36,602 bases of DNA from Flavobacteriaceae bacterium (GCA_026988395.1 JALSLI010000167.1:1-36602); one strand, 5' to 3'. Shown: positions 9,501 through 16,283, counted from the stretch's first letter. Notes: a model not told the origin generated them from the letters alone. Translations and numbers: made by a program.

Positions 9501-9965
9501 GGATAAATTTACCGGTCCCGAGATTACATCGCCTAAACCGGAATCTGCACTCATATCTACTGTATAGTACTTAAAACCTGCATTTGGAGGAGAGCCAGCC
9601 GGAACAGCATTTGTACCAACTGTAAAAAGATAAAAAATATCCGGATTTCCGGGATTGGGTACAATTAAACCGGATTGTGTGCTGGAAGGGTTTCCTCCTA
9701 ATCCACCTCCGTTAGGCATAACTTGATGGTTTCTGTTATAAACTGTAACACCGTCTGTATAAAATAATAGATTTCCGTTTGCATCTGAAAAAGAAGAACA
9801 ACCTTCGGTTGTAGATAAAGCACTATTTGGTAAAGCAACCGGCGTTCCGGAACCAAAATTTAAACCTGCATGATTACCAAAAAACCAATTATCTGCTTGT
9901 CGTTGGGAGAAAACTATAGTTGTAATAAACAAACTTGTTATTAAAAGTGTGTAAATTTTATTCAT
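6600..9965 (-). CDS. Large secreted protein with type B T9SS sorting domain and N-terminal propeller-like region
   Basis: The 1121-residue protein has a signal peptide (LLITSLFITTIVFSQ). Residues ~20-375 read like a beta-propeller-type domain common in Flavobacteriia cargo (DNWFFGNHAGLNFGSG, GNLLFYTDGVTVYNRNHQVM, LKVSPNGTKLVAA). Several Ig-like/PKD-like segments of ~90 residues follow, each with short Asp/Asn/Cys-rich turns such as QCDDDTDGYTFIDL, KCDDFLDLNGND and KCDDGTDNHDGKAEFD. The C-terminus is a clear type B sorting domain: FPKFITPNGDGLNDVWQI, GVSIFDRNGRVI, DAGWDGTYLGK, TDYWFVATFLD. It is predicted to be surface-exposed or released. It has its own -7 box 4 nt before the ATG and leads a two-gene operon. 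Substrate or binding partner unknown. Confidence 0.87.
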   Translation of the reverse strand: MNKIYTLLITSLFITTIVFSQRQADNWFFGNHAGLNFGSGTPVALPNSALSTTEGCSSFSDANGNLLFYTDGVTVYNRNHQVMPNGGGLGGNPSSTQSGLIVPNPGNPDIFYLFTVGTNAVPAGSPPNAGFKYYTVDMSADSGLGDVISGPVNLSGGLSSQWTEKVTAVEADGCNGYWVISLVNDTFYSYYVDNTGVANSAVISTVNNTTSDVRGYLKVSPNGTKLVAANMQSGTFLYDFDVTTGQVSNGNGLNLSGDQGYGVEFSIDSKRLYISTGSYQQGATENLYQFNLDLPDFNAINSSRYLVHSYVNTRGALQLASNGKIYWASDGSNTISVINNPENLGASVNYSHRSVSLGTGSSTQGLPPFIQSLFIANLNIIDSTSSDIITDLDLCDGDTYRLQPDTSTYPATTTYEWSLNGNVIPITTSYLDIDQSTPYADGTYVLKVDFNNGDCPLRGEATVTYHQLPTVVSNIEVKQCDDDTDGYTFIDLTNLDSVIYSDTSPVTITYYTGNSAANVGTNPIANPTVFGTNTRYIYARVENFYGCYQIATIHILVTATSANYYKLFGKCDDFLDLNGNDNQNNDDTDGITTFDFNSVTNEVINLFPAAQQPDLSVSYYHNIQDGLLQQNEITNISNYRNITSPYYEKIYIRVNSTLNIDCIGFGENLYIELQVEPIPVAHQPQDKRTCADDINGTYQFDTSTYNQEILQGQTGVTLTYILEDGTAYSPSLPNPFLTGTQTIQVIVKNDTTNDPEGPCSSETTLNMIVDAVPYFANQVTFDPKCDDGTDNHDGKAEFDTSLVEYHFLGGNNSQLEMQFRYFNEDGIQIFNEEGNASPLPNPFITPSQTITVIMENENNTTCNIQTTIEFVVNPLPEFDIEDTQICLNYNQPIIAQVTNQADIYAYHWYDKNGNEITIDSANDYLEIQQPGNYSVVAKMLDRTGCSRTKNFMVTASETPKIRVIKVKDNAPNNQIAIIVEGLGNYQYVLDDGNFETSNAPDGHIFYNVSEGLHIVHIIDINGCGETTAEVPVISFPKFITPNGDGLNDVWQIKGSEAYQLIGVSIFDRNGRVITQFTNVDAGWDGTYLGKQAQPTDYWFVATFLDNKGQQIIRKGHFSLTY

Positions 9966-9969
9966 AAGC

Positions 9970-9977
9970 CAAAGATA
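9970..9977 (-). promoter_or_regulatory. -7 promoter box (TATCTTTG) of the T9SS cargo operon
   Basis: On the minus strand TATCTTTG is an exact TAnnTTTG match that ends 4 nt before the ATG at 9965. A start of transcription at or beside the initiation codon would follow. Confidence 0.6.
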
Positions 9978-9995
9978 AAAAAGTTTTGATTAATC

Positions 9996-10025
9996 TGTTA
10001 GAATAAAGCTTAAATCATTCTAACA
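9996..10025. promoter_or_regulatory. Inverted repeat in the divergent promoter region of the cargo operon and lpxK
   Basis: TGTTAGAAT and ATTCTAACA form perfect 9-bp arms separated by 12 nt, so the arm centres are 21 bp apart. The dyad lies about 20 bp upstream of the cargo-operon -7 box, where the -33 element would be expected, and ~40 bp upstream of the lpxK box. It is a candidate operator for the cargo operon; no poly-T tract follows on the plus strand to make it a terminator. Confidence 0.4.
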
Positions 10026-10061
10026 ATTTATGCACATATAGTAAGATTATGTAAAAACCAC

Positions 10062-10069
10062 TATCTTTG
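10062..10069 (+). promoter_or_regulatory. -7 promoter box (TATCTTTG) of lpxK-punA
   Basis: TATCTTTG matches TAnnTTTG exactly and ends 5 nt before the lpxK ATG at 10075. It is the same octamer as the divergent box at 9970-9977. Confidence 0.6.
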
Positions 10070-10074
10070 CCCAA

Positions 10075-11124
10075 ATGAAAAAATTACGCAGACATTTAAA
10101 ACCAATTTCCCATTTATACGAAAAAATCGTAAAAATACGTAATAATCTATATGATAAAGAGATTTTAAAATCTACAAAATTTGATATTCCAACAATCGTA
10201 GTAGGCAATTTAAGTGTTGGCGGAACAGGCAAATCACCAATGATAGAATACCTTGTTAGACTATTAAAAAACGACTATCGAGTTGCCATTCTTAGTAGAG
10301 GTTACAAACGGAAAACAAAAGGTTTTCTGTTAGCAAATAAAAATACCAAAACATTTGAAATTGGTGACGAACCAATGCAATTCTACCAAAAATTTAAAAA
10401 TGAAAATGTTATCATAGCAGTAGATTCCAATCGCGTAAACGGAATAAAAGAACTACTAAAACTACAAAATAAACCACAAATAATTTTGTTAGATGATGCC
10501 TATCAACACCGAAAAGTACAAGGAGGTTTCAACATTCTACTCACGCCTTACAACGAGTTATATGTTGATGACACAATGTTACCTAGTGGAGATTTACGCG
10601 AAAATATTTCAGGAGCAAAACGTGCTCAAATTATTATTGTTACTAAATGTCCGGATTTTTTAAGTGAAGACGAGCAGTTTAAAATTACCAAAAAATTACA
10701 AGTAGAAATACACCAAACAGTTTTTTTTACTAAAATCGCTTACGCAGAAGAAGTTAAAGGTAAATCAAACAATCTACCAATAGAAAAACTACCAAAGTAT
10801 CACGTTTTATTAGTAACCGGAATAGCAAAAACAAAGCCATTAACCAATTTTTTAAAAACAAAACAAATCCCTTACAAACATTTATCTTTTAAAGACCATT
10901 ATAACTTTAAAGAAAAAGATTTAAGACAAATAAGGGACGAATTTCAAAAAATTAATGCCGAAAAAAAAATTATTTTAACCACAGAAAAAGATTATGTTCG
11001 TACATTTGCAAACAGTGATTTAGAAATTTATTATTTACCGATAAAAACCGAATTTCTAAATTTTGAAGATAGTTTTAATACAAAGATAAAGAGATATGTG
11101 GGAAAAAGTACAACAGACCGTTAA
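10075..11124 (+). CDS. lpxK: Tetraacyldisaccharide 4'-kinase (lipid A synthesis)
   Basis: The 349-residue protein phosphorylates the 4' position of the lipid A disaccharide precursor, using ATP, at the cytoplasmic face of the inner membrane. The Walker A region reads VGNLSVGGTGKSPM near residues 44-57. Other LpxK-like segments are AILSRGYKRKTKGF, DEPMQFYQKF, LLDDAYQHRKVQ, LLPSGDLRE (here MLPSGDLRE), VTGIAKTKPL and TTEKDYVR. Length fits the family. The 3' end overlaps punA by 29 nt in another frame, so the two are translationally linked. The start follows a -7 box by 5 nt, suggesting a very short or absent 5' UTR. Confidence 0.95.
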   Translation: MKKLRRHLKPISHLYEKIVKIRNNLYDKEILKSTKFDIPTIVVGNLSVGGTGKSPMIEYLVRLLKNDYRVAILSRGYKRKTKGFLLANKNTKTFEIGDEPMQFYQKFKNENVIIAVDSNRVNGIKELLKLQNKPQIILLDDAYQHRKVQGGFNILLTPYNELYVDDTMLPSGDLRENISGAKRAQIIIVTKCPDFLSEDEQFKITKKLQVEIHQTVFFTKIAYAEEVKGKSNNLPIEKLPKYHVLLVTGIAKTKPLTNFLKTKQIPYKHLSFKDHYNFKEKDLRQIRDEFQKINAEKKIILTTEKDYVRTFANSDLEIYYLPIKTEFLNFEDSFNTKIKRYVGKSTTDR

Positions 11125-11908
11125 TTTTTTAAAAGAACAAGGATTTACAAATCCTGAATATGCCATTGTTTTGGGGTCCGGTTTAGGCAAATTAGTAGAT
11201 GTTATAGAAATAGAAAAAAGCATTCCATATAAAGAAATACCAAATTTTCCGGTTTCTACCGTTGCAGGACACAGTGGAAATTTAATCTACGGTACAATTG
11301 CCGGAAAAAAGGTCGTAGTACAACAAGGTAGATTTCATTATTACGAAGGCTGGGATATGAAACAAGTAACATTTCCTATTCGTGTTTTTAAATTTTTAGG
11401 AGTAGAAAAACTAATCGTATCCAATGCTTCCGGAGGTGTAAATGCCAATTTTAAAGTAGGTGATATCATGCTTATAAATGATCATATCAATATGATGCCT
11501 GAGCATCCGTTACACGGTCCAAATGACGAAAGATTCGGACCAAGATTTGTTGATATGCATGATGCTTATGATAAAAAAATGATTTCCATAATGGAAGATG
11601 TTGCCAAAGATGAAAACGTAAAAATTCACAAAGGAATCTATTTAGCACTCCAAGGACCGACTTTTGAAACTCCGGCAGAATACGGTATGGTTAGAAGAAT
11701 GGGTGCCGATTGTGTAGGTATGAGTACCGTACCGGAAGTTATCGTTGCCAAACATATGAGCATGACCTGTTTTGGTGTTTCAGTGATAACCGATTTAGGT
11801 TTAGAAGGTATTATAGAAGCTGTTTCACACGAAGAAGTACAAAAAGCCGCAAAATCCGCAGAAAAAACACTCAGTAAATTAATCGTGAAATTTTTAGGCA
11901 AATTATAA
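11096..11908 (+). CDS. punA: Purine-nucleoside phosphorylase
   Basis: The 270-residue protein is a trimeric-type (PNP/MTAP family) purine nucleoside phosphorylase, which cleaves inosine or guanosine with phosphate in purine salvage. Visible motifs are the phosphate-binding VLGSGLGKL, PVSTVAGHSGN, VVQQGRFHYYEGW, VSNASGGVN, INDHINMM, LQGPTFETPAEY with the purine-site Glu, and GADCVGMSTVPE. The start at 11096 overlaps lpxK by 29 nt; the N-terminal MWEKVQQTVNFLK matches the usual family start. The first strong terminator downstream is the trp attenuator at 12040, so the lpxK-punA transcript may end there, or leak into trp. Confidence 0.95.
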   Translation: MWEKVQQTVNFLKEQGFTNPEYAIVLGSGLGKLVDVIEIEKSIPYKEIPNFPVSTVAGHSGNLIYGTIAGKKVVVQQGRFHYYEGWDMKQVTFPIRVFKFLGVEKLIVSNASGGVNANFKVGDIMLINDHINMMPEHPLHGPNDERFGPRFVDMHDAYDKKMISIMEDVAKDENVKIHKGIYLALQGPTFETPAEYGMVRRMGADCVGMSTVPEVIVAKHMSMTCFGVSVITDLGLEGIIEAVSHEEVQKAAKSAEKTLSKLIVKFLGKL

Positions 11909-11916
11909 TTATTTTA

Positions 11917-11924
11917 TATATTTG
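11917..11924 (+). promoter_or_regulatory. -7 promoter box (TATATTTG) of the trp operon leader
   Basis: TATATTTG is an exact TAnnTTTG match 8 nt after the punA stop and 10 nt before the leader peptide ATG. Transcription would start near 11930, leaving only a few bases of untranslated RNA. A -33 TTG is not clear; TTTTTAG at 11891-11897 is the nearest fit. Confidence 0.6.
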
Positions 11925-11934
11925 CTCCATAGTT

Positions 11935-12000
11935 ATGCAAAAAAACACATTAAATACAAATTGGTGGTGGTTACAATCTAATCTAAAGATCGTAATCTAA
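11935..12000 (+). CDS. trpL: trp operon leader peptide with three consecutive Trp codons
   Basis: This 21-codon ORF is too short for the ORF track. It contains the segment NTNWWWLQSN, with TGG TGG TGG at 11962-11970, and ends with TAA at 11998-12000. Trp is rare in proteins, so three in a row directly upstream of trpE is a strong sign of ribosome-mediated attenuation. The ATG is about 10 nt past a -7 box. The Trp codons abut pairing region 1 and the stop codon abuts pairing region 2, the geometry expected of a leader peptide whose translation decides which hairpin forms. Confidence 0.9.
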   Translation: MQKNTLNTNWWWLQSNLKIVI

Positions 12001-12060
12001 ATACCTTTGTATTAAATTTAAACCAATAAAATACATCTAAAAAAGGCTTGTCGATTACGA
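11969..12060 (+). promoter_or_regulatory. trp attenuator: competing pairing regions 1:2 and 2:3
   Basis: Region 1 (11969-11978, GGTTACAATC) can pair with region 2 (11988-11997, GATCGTAATC) in 9 of 10 positions. Region 2 can instead pair with region 3 (12053-12060, GATTACGA), using TCGTAATC for 8 perfect base pairs. Region 3 covers the last base of the terminator's 5' arm, its loop and the first three bases of its 3' arm. Inferred switch: when Trp-tRNA is scarce, the ribosome stalls on the Trp codons and covers region 1, so region 2 captures region 3 and the operon is transcribed. When Trp is plentiful, the ribosome reaches the stop beside region 2, and the terminator forms. Confidence 0.8.
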
Positions 12061-12077
12061 CAAGCCTTTTTCTTTTT
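12040..12077 (+). terminator. Intrinsic terminator of the trp attenuator
   Basis: AAAAAGGCTTGTCG pairs with CGACAAGCCTTTTT over 14 bp around an ATTA loop, followed by a T-rich run to 12077. The trpE ATG is 11 nt beyond. It is the strongest hairpin seen in the window outside the REP-like element. Confidence 0.92.
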
Positions 12078-12088
12078 ATACCATTTAT

Positions 12089-13483
12089 ATGAAAACAATT
12101 AAAATAAAAATCAACAGCAAAAAAATTCTATCAGATACAACAACTCCGGTTGCACTGTATCTAAATCTTAGAGATAAATTTAGTAAAAGTATTCTTTTAG
12201 AAAGCTCGGATTACCATGCAAATGACAACAACTTCTCTTTTATATGCTTAGAACCAATAGTAAGTTTTACGGTAACAAACCAAAAGGTTTCGATTAAAGG
12301 ATTAGAATTGGACAAAACCTATAAAATTTCAAAAGAAAAACCGGTTATCAAAATTTTACAAGATTTAATCAATTCTTTTGAAATAGACAAAATCGGATTT
12401 GTAAACGGTTTTTTCGGATATACAAATTATGATGCTATAAAATATTTTGAAGATATTAAAATCAATTCCAATAAGGATATAAAAAATAAAACTCCGGAAA
12501 TGCATTATGCATTTTTTAAATACATCATACAAATTGACCATTTTAAAAATGAAATGACCATTCTTGAAAATAATACCAAAAATGAAAAATCAAAATTAGA
12601 ATCAATCGTACGATTAGTGCAAAATACCGCTTATCCCTCCTATCATTTTAAAAGAAACGGTAAGGAAAAATCTACAATTACCGACAATGAATTTAAAGAC
12701 TATGTTAAAAAAGGCAAAAAACATTGTCAATTAGGAGATGTGTTTCAAATTGTACTATCCAGACAATTTTCTCAAAAATTTAAAGGTGATGATTTTAATG
12801 TTTATCGTGCTTTACGAGCTGTAAATCCTTCGCCATACTTATTTTATTTCGACTTTGGAAATTTTAAACTTTTCGGGTCTTCGCCGGAAGCACAATTAAA
12901 AGCATCAAATGGTAATGCTATCATTAATCCTATTGCTGGAACTTTTAAACGTACAGGAAACGACTTGGATGATAAAATTGCTGCCGAAAAATTAGCCAAA
13001 GATCCAAAAGAAAATGCCGAACACACAATGTTAGTAGATTTAGCTAGAAATGATTTAAGCAGACACGGAAATAATGTACAAGTAAAAGTATATAAAGAAA
13101 CCCAATTTTACAGTCATGTTATTCATTTGGTTTCCGAAGTGGAAGCAACTCTTAAAAATCCTGACGATGCTTTACAAGTCTTTGCAGATACTTTCCCGGC
13201 AGGAACACTTTCGGGAGCTCCAAAATATCGTGCTATGCAACTTATAGAAAAATACGAAAAACAACAACGCGGATTTTACGGTGGAGCTATTGGCTATTTC
13301 GGATTTGACAAAAGCGTAAATCACGCAATTACTATCCGTAGTTTTTTAAGTAAAAACAATACGCTTTTCTTTCAAGCAGGAGCCGGAATTGTGGTTACAT
13401 CAAATGAAGAAAACGAATTACAAGAAGTAAACAATAAATTAGGTGCTTTAAAGAAAGCATTGCAAATAGCAGAAACCATATAA
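12089..13483 (+). CDS. trpE: Anthranilate synthase component I
   Basis: The 464-residue protein converts chorismate to anthranilate with ammonia supplied by TrpG, the first step of Trp synthesis. The N-terminal element LLESS at residues 36-40 is the conserved Trp-binding site for feedback inhibition. The chorismate-binding core shows VFQIVLSRQFSQ, SPYLFYFDFG, GSSPEAQLK, NPIAGTFKRTG, AEHTMLVDLARNDL, FPAGTLSGAPKYRAM and GFYGGAIGYFGF. Length is typical of stand-alone TrpE in Bacteroidota. It is directly preceded by the attenuator and followed after 1 nt by trpG. Confidence 0.96.
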   Translation: MKTIKIKINSKKILSDTTTPVALYLNLRDKFSKSILLESSDYHANDNNFSFICLEPIVSFTVTNQKVSIKGLELDKTYKISKEKPVIKILQDLINSFEIDKIGFVNGFFGYTNYDAIKYFEDIKINSNKDIKNKTPEMHYAFFKYIIQIDHFKNEMTILENNTKNEKSKLESIVRLVQNTAYPSYHFKRNGKEKSTITDNEFKDYVKKGKKHCQLGDVFQIVLSRQFSQKFKGDDFNVYRALRAVNPSPYLFYFDFGNFKLFGSSPEAQLKASNGNAIINPIAGTFKRTGNDLDDKIAAEKLAKDPKENAEHTMLVDLARNDLSRHGNNVQVKVYKETQFYSHVIHLVSEVEATLKNPDDALQVFADTFPAGTLSGAPKYRAMQLIEKYEKQQRGFYGGAIGYFGFDKSVNHAITIRSFLSKNNTLFFQAGAGIVVTSNEENELQEVNNKLGALKKALQIAETI

Positions 13484-13484
13484 T

Positions 13485-14063
13485 ATGAAAGAAAAAGTAT
13501 TAATACTCGATAATTACGACTCATTTACATACAATATAGCACATTATGTAGATGAAAATCCAAATTATAAAGCCATTGTTATAAGAAATGATGCCATTAC
13601 ATTAGAAGAAGTAAATAAATTTAACACCATAATTTTATCTCCGGGTCCCGGTCTTCCAAAAGATGCCGGAATTACGAATGCTCTTATAAAAAAATATGCT
13701 TCAACTAAAAAAATTCTTGGCGTCTGCCTTGGTATGCAAGCAATTGGTGAGGTGTTTGGTGGAAAATTAAAAAATATGGAAACCGTTTATCACGGAGTAG
13801 CTTCTCCAATAAAAATATCCGAAAAAAATACAATTATCTATAAAGGATTGCCAAACTCTTTTATGGTAGGAAGATATCACAGTTGGATTATCCATAAAAA
13901 ATCTTTTCCGGATATATTAAAAATTACAGCCCAAACCAAACAAGACGAAATTATGTCTATAAAACATAAAGAATATGCTGTTTTTGGCGTGCAATACCAT
14001 CCGGAATCTATCTTAACAGAATATGGAAAAGAAATCATTTCCAATTTTTTAAACCATAAATAA
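13485..14063 (+). CDS. trpG: Anthranilate synthase component II (glutamine amidotransferase)
   Basis: The 192-residue class I glutamine amidotransferase releases ammonia from glutamine for TrpE. The start shows LILDNYDSFTYNI; the oxyanion region is ILSPGPGLP; the nucleophile is C81 in GVCLGMQAIGE; the His-Glu pair is in VQYHPESIL near the C-terminus; and MVGRYHSWI is also present. No fusion to TrpE or TrpD. In other bacteria a TrpG can also serve folate synthesis; no evidence on that here. It is separated from trpD by an unusually long 448-nt gap that contains a REP-like repeat. Confidence 0.95.
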   Translation: MKEKVLILDNYDSFTYNIAHYVDENPNYKAIVIRNDAITLEEVNKFNTIILSPGPGLPKDAGITNALIKKYASTKKILGVCLGMQAIGEVFGGKLKNMETVYHGVASPIKISEKNTIIYKGLPNSFMVGRYHSWIIHKKSFPDILKITAQTKQDEIMSIKHKEYAVFGVQYHPESILTEYGKEIISNFLNHK

Positions 14064-14511
14064 AATGAAACATTCATGATTAATTTTTAAACACACAGCG
14101 GAATGATTATAATATTGCAATAAATGAAAGGTGAAAGACACAGAATATAGAAAATAACATTTTTTAAAACACTAATTATAATACAAGTACAAAATATAAT
14201 TGTAAACAAGTGAAATCAAAAAAGATAAATATCCCTTCAAAGACAAACGAAACTCCCCTCTTGAGAGGGGGCGGGGGTGTGTCTATTGAAAAAAAGAAAC
14301 GTTTCAATTAAAATATGAACACACCCCTAACCCCTCTCAAGAGGGGAATAATGTACCAATTGAGGTAATTTTACTTTATTAATCTTGTATATAGATGCAT
14401 CATATATAAATCAGTACTTTTTTAAAACAAATGCGTTAAAATAAGAAAATGAAAAATAAGTGCAAATTTTATAAACCACTTATTATGAGTATAAAACAAA
14501 ATTATAAACAG
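14064..14511. other. Intergenic stretch splitting trpG from trpD
   Basis: All other trp genes are within about 10 nt of each other or overlap, but this gap is 448 nt. It holds AT-rich sequence without a convincing ORF, the GC-rich inverted repeat at 14254-14347, and further on a small palindromic stretch around GATGCATC (14394-14401) with TA-rich flanks. No exact TAnnTTTG box was found just upstream of trpD. Confidence 0.7.
14254..14347. repeat. REP/MITE-like inverted repeat element
   Basis: The left arm (14254-14282) and the right arm (14319-14347) are 29-nt inverted copies differing at three positions. The right arm reads ACACACCCC, TAA, then CCCCTCTCAAGAGGGG. Each arm contains its own small hairpin (CCCCTC TTGA GAGGGG). 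Between the arms, ATTGAAA (14285-14291) and TTTCAAT (14302-14308) make an inner stem, so the whole 94 bp could fold into one long hairpin. Its GC content stands out from the AT-rich surroundings. No transposase is present in the window. The 16-bp core resembles widespread palindromic repeats I recall from Flavobacteriia, but I could not search for copies. Confidence 0.8.
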
Positions 14512-15507
14512 ATGAAAAAAATATTAAACCAACTTTTTGAACAACAAAAATTATCGGAAAAAGATGCCTATTCTATTTTACTTAGAATTGGAAAAGGCGA
14601 ATTTAATCCGGCACAAATAGCGGCATTTTTAACCGTTTACTTAATGCGAAAAATATCGGTAAATGAACTAAAAGGATTTCAAAAAGCATTGTTAGACTTG
14701 TGTATTCCCATAGATTTATCCGATTTTAATACCATAGATTTATGTGGTACCGGCGGCGATGGAAAAAACACGTTTAACATATCAACGCTTTCTTCCTTTG
14801 TAGTTGGCGGTGCCGGTTATAAGGTTGCTAAACACGGCAACTACGGTGTTTCTTCCTCTTGCGGTTCTTCAAACGTATTAGAATATTTAGGCTATACTTT
14901 TACTAATGATAATGAAACGCTAAAAAGACAATTAGACACTGCTAATTTCTGTATGATGCACGCTCCACTTTTTCATCCTGCCATGAAAAATGTAGCTCCA
15001 ATTAGACGCGAACTAGGTGTGAAAACATTTTTTAATATGTTAGGTCCAATTGTAAATCCAAGTCTTCCAAAAAGCCAATTAACCGGTGTTTTTAATTTGG
15101 AAATCGCTCGAATTTACAATTATCTTCTGCAAGATTCTAATAAAAATTACACCATTTTACATAGCCTAGATGGTTATGATGAAATTTCGTTAACCGGTGA
15201 TTTTAAAGTAATTTCTTCCGTTAACGGAGAAGAATTATTAGCACCACATAATATTGGCTTTCAAAAAATTACAGCAAACTCTATCTATGGAGGTGAAACC
15301 ATAGCAGATGCTGCAAAAATATTTGTAAATATTTTACAAAATAAAGGAACAGAAGCTCAAAATAATGTGGTAATTGCAAATGCATCTTATGCCATTAAAA
15401 CCATAGATTCCGCTTTATCTTATGAAGATTGCAAGGAAATAGCAAAACGTTCAATCATTGAAGGAAAAGCATATAAAGCACTTAAAAAAGTAACCGAAAT
15501 AAAATAA
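14512..15507 (+). CDS. trpD: Anthranilate phosphoribosyltransferase
   Basis: The enzyme transfers phosphoribosyl from PRPP to anthranilate. The ORF track starts at 14449, but the ATG at 14512 gives MKKILNQLFEQQKLSEKDAY, the usual family start, and a normal length of 331 residues; the extra 21 residues look like read-in from the gap. The PRPP-binding motif is DLCGTGGDGKNTFNIST, followed by VAKHGNYGVSSSCGSSNVLE, MHAPLFHPAMKNVAPIRREL, and NMLGPIVNP. It is separate from TrpG. Two nt separate it from trpC. Confidence 0.95.
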   Translation: MKKILNQLFEQQKLSEKDAYSILLRIGKGEFNPAQIAAFLTVYLMRKISVNELKGFQKALLDLCIPIDLSDFNTIDLCGTGGDGKNTFNISTLSSFVVGGAGYKVAKHGNYGVSSSCGSSNVLEYLGYTFTNDNETLKRQLDTANFCMMHAPLFHPAMKNVAPIRRELGVKTFFNMLGPIVNPSLPKSQLTGVFNLEIARIYNYLLQDSNKNYTILHSLDGYDEISLTGDFKVISSVNGEELLAPHNIGFQKITANSIYGGETIADAAKIFVNILQNKGTEAQNNVVIANASYAIKTIDSALSYEDCKEIAKRSIIEGKAYKALKKVTEIK

Positions 15508-15509
15508 AA

Positions 15510-16283
15510 ATGACAATATTAGAACAAATAACAGCCTATAAACGCTCAGAAATAAACGAATTAAAAGAAAAAATACCTATTGAAGTTTTAAAAAATCAGG
15601 CTCTTTTTAATCGGAAAACATTTTCTTTAAAAAAGGCAATTAAAGAAAAAACAGGAATAATAGCCGAATTTAAACGAAAATCGCCTTCCAAAGGAATTAT
15701 TAACGATATTGCTAAAGTAAAAGATGTTGTTTTAGGCTATGAAAAATGTGGTGTTTCCGGAATTTCAATATTAACAGATTCTTATTTTTTTGGTGGTTCT
15801 AATGAAGATTTATTTCAAGCAAGAGCAAACGTTAACACACCTATATTACGAAAAGATTTTACCATTTCTACCTATCAAATCTACGAAGCAAAAGCAATTG
15901 GTGCAGATGCTATTTTACTCATTGCTTCCATTTTAACAAAGCAAGAAATTATTGACTTTACAGACCTAGCCCATCAACTGGATTTAGAAGTGTTATTAGA
16001 AATACACAACGAAAAAGAATTGGAAAAATATTACCAAAAGGTCGATTTAATAGGAATTAACAATCGGAACTTAAAAACCTTTAAAGTAGATTTTGAGCAT
16101 GCTGTAAATTTAAGTAAAAAACTACCAAAAGAAAGTATTAAAATTGCCGAAAGTGGTATAAAGACTGCCAAAGACATTCAGTTATTAAAATCAAAAGGCT
16201 TTAATGGATTTTTAATTGGTGAATCCTTTATGAAAACTAAAAATCCTGCTCTTGCTTGTTCTAAATTCACTAAAAAGTTATGA
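15510..16283 (+). CDS. trpC: Indole-3-glycerol phosphate synthase
   Basis: The 257-residue TIM-barrel enzyme closes the pyrrole ring of indole-3-glycerol phosphate from CdRP. The signatures are IIAEFKRKSPSKGII (catalytic Lys), GISILTDSYFFGGS, ILRKDFTISTYQIYEAKAIGADAILLI, LEVLLEIHNEKELE, GINNRNLKTFKVD and IAESGIKT. It is a stand-alone enzyme, not fused to TrpF. The 3' end overlaps trpF by 4 nt (ATGA), implying coupled translation. Confidence 0.96.
   Translation: MTILEQITAYKRSEINELKEKIPIEVLKNQALFNRKTFSLKKAIKEKTGIIAEFKRKSPSKGIINDIAKVKDVVLGYEKCGVSGISILTDSYFFGGSNEDLFQARANVNTPILRKDFTISTYQIYEAKAIGADAILLIASILTKQEIIDFTDLAHQLDLEVLLEIHNEKELEKYYQKVDLIGINNRNLKTFKVDFEHAVNLSKKLPKESIKIAESGIKTAKDIQLLKSKGFNGFLIGESFMKTKNPALACSKFTKKL

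Noticed and set aside
12040-12077. Simple terminator for punA only
   Set aside because: A leader ORF with three Trp codons and complementary regions precede it, and trpE follows immediately, which fits an attenuator; it may still end punA transcripts as well.
14254-14347. Insertion sequence
   Set aside because: No transposase ORF fits in 94 bp; at most a non-autonomous or REP-like element.
14449-14511. Extra 21 N-terminal codons of trpD in the ORF track
   Set aside because: They precede the conserved family start, and the ATG at 14512 gives the expected length.
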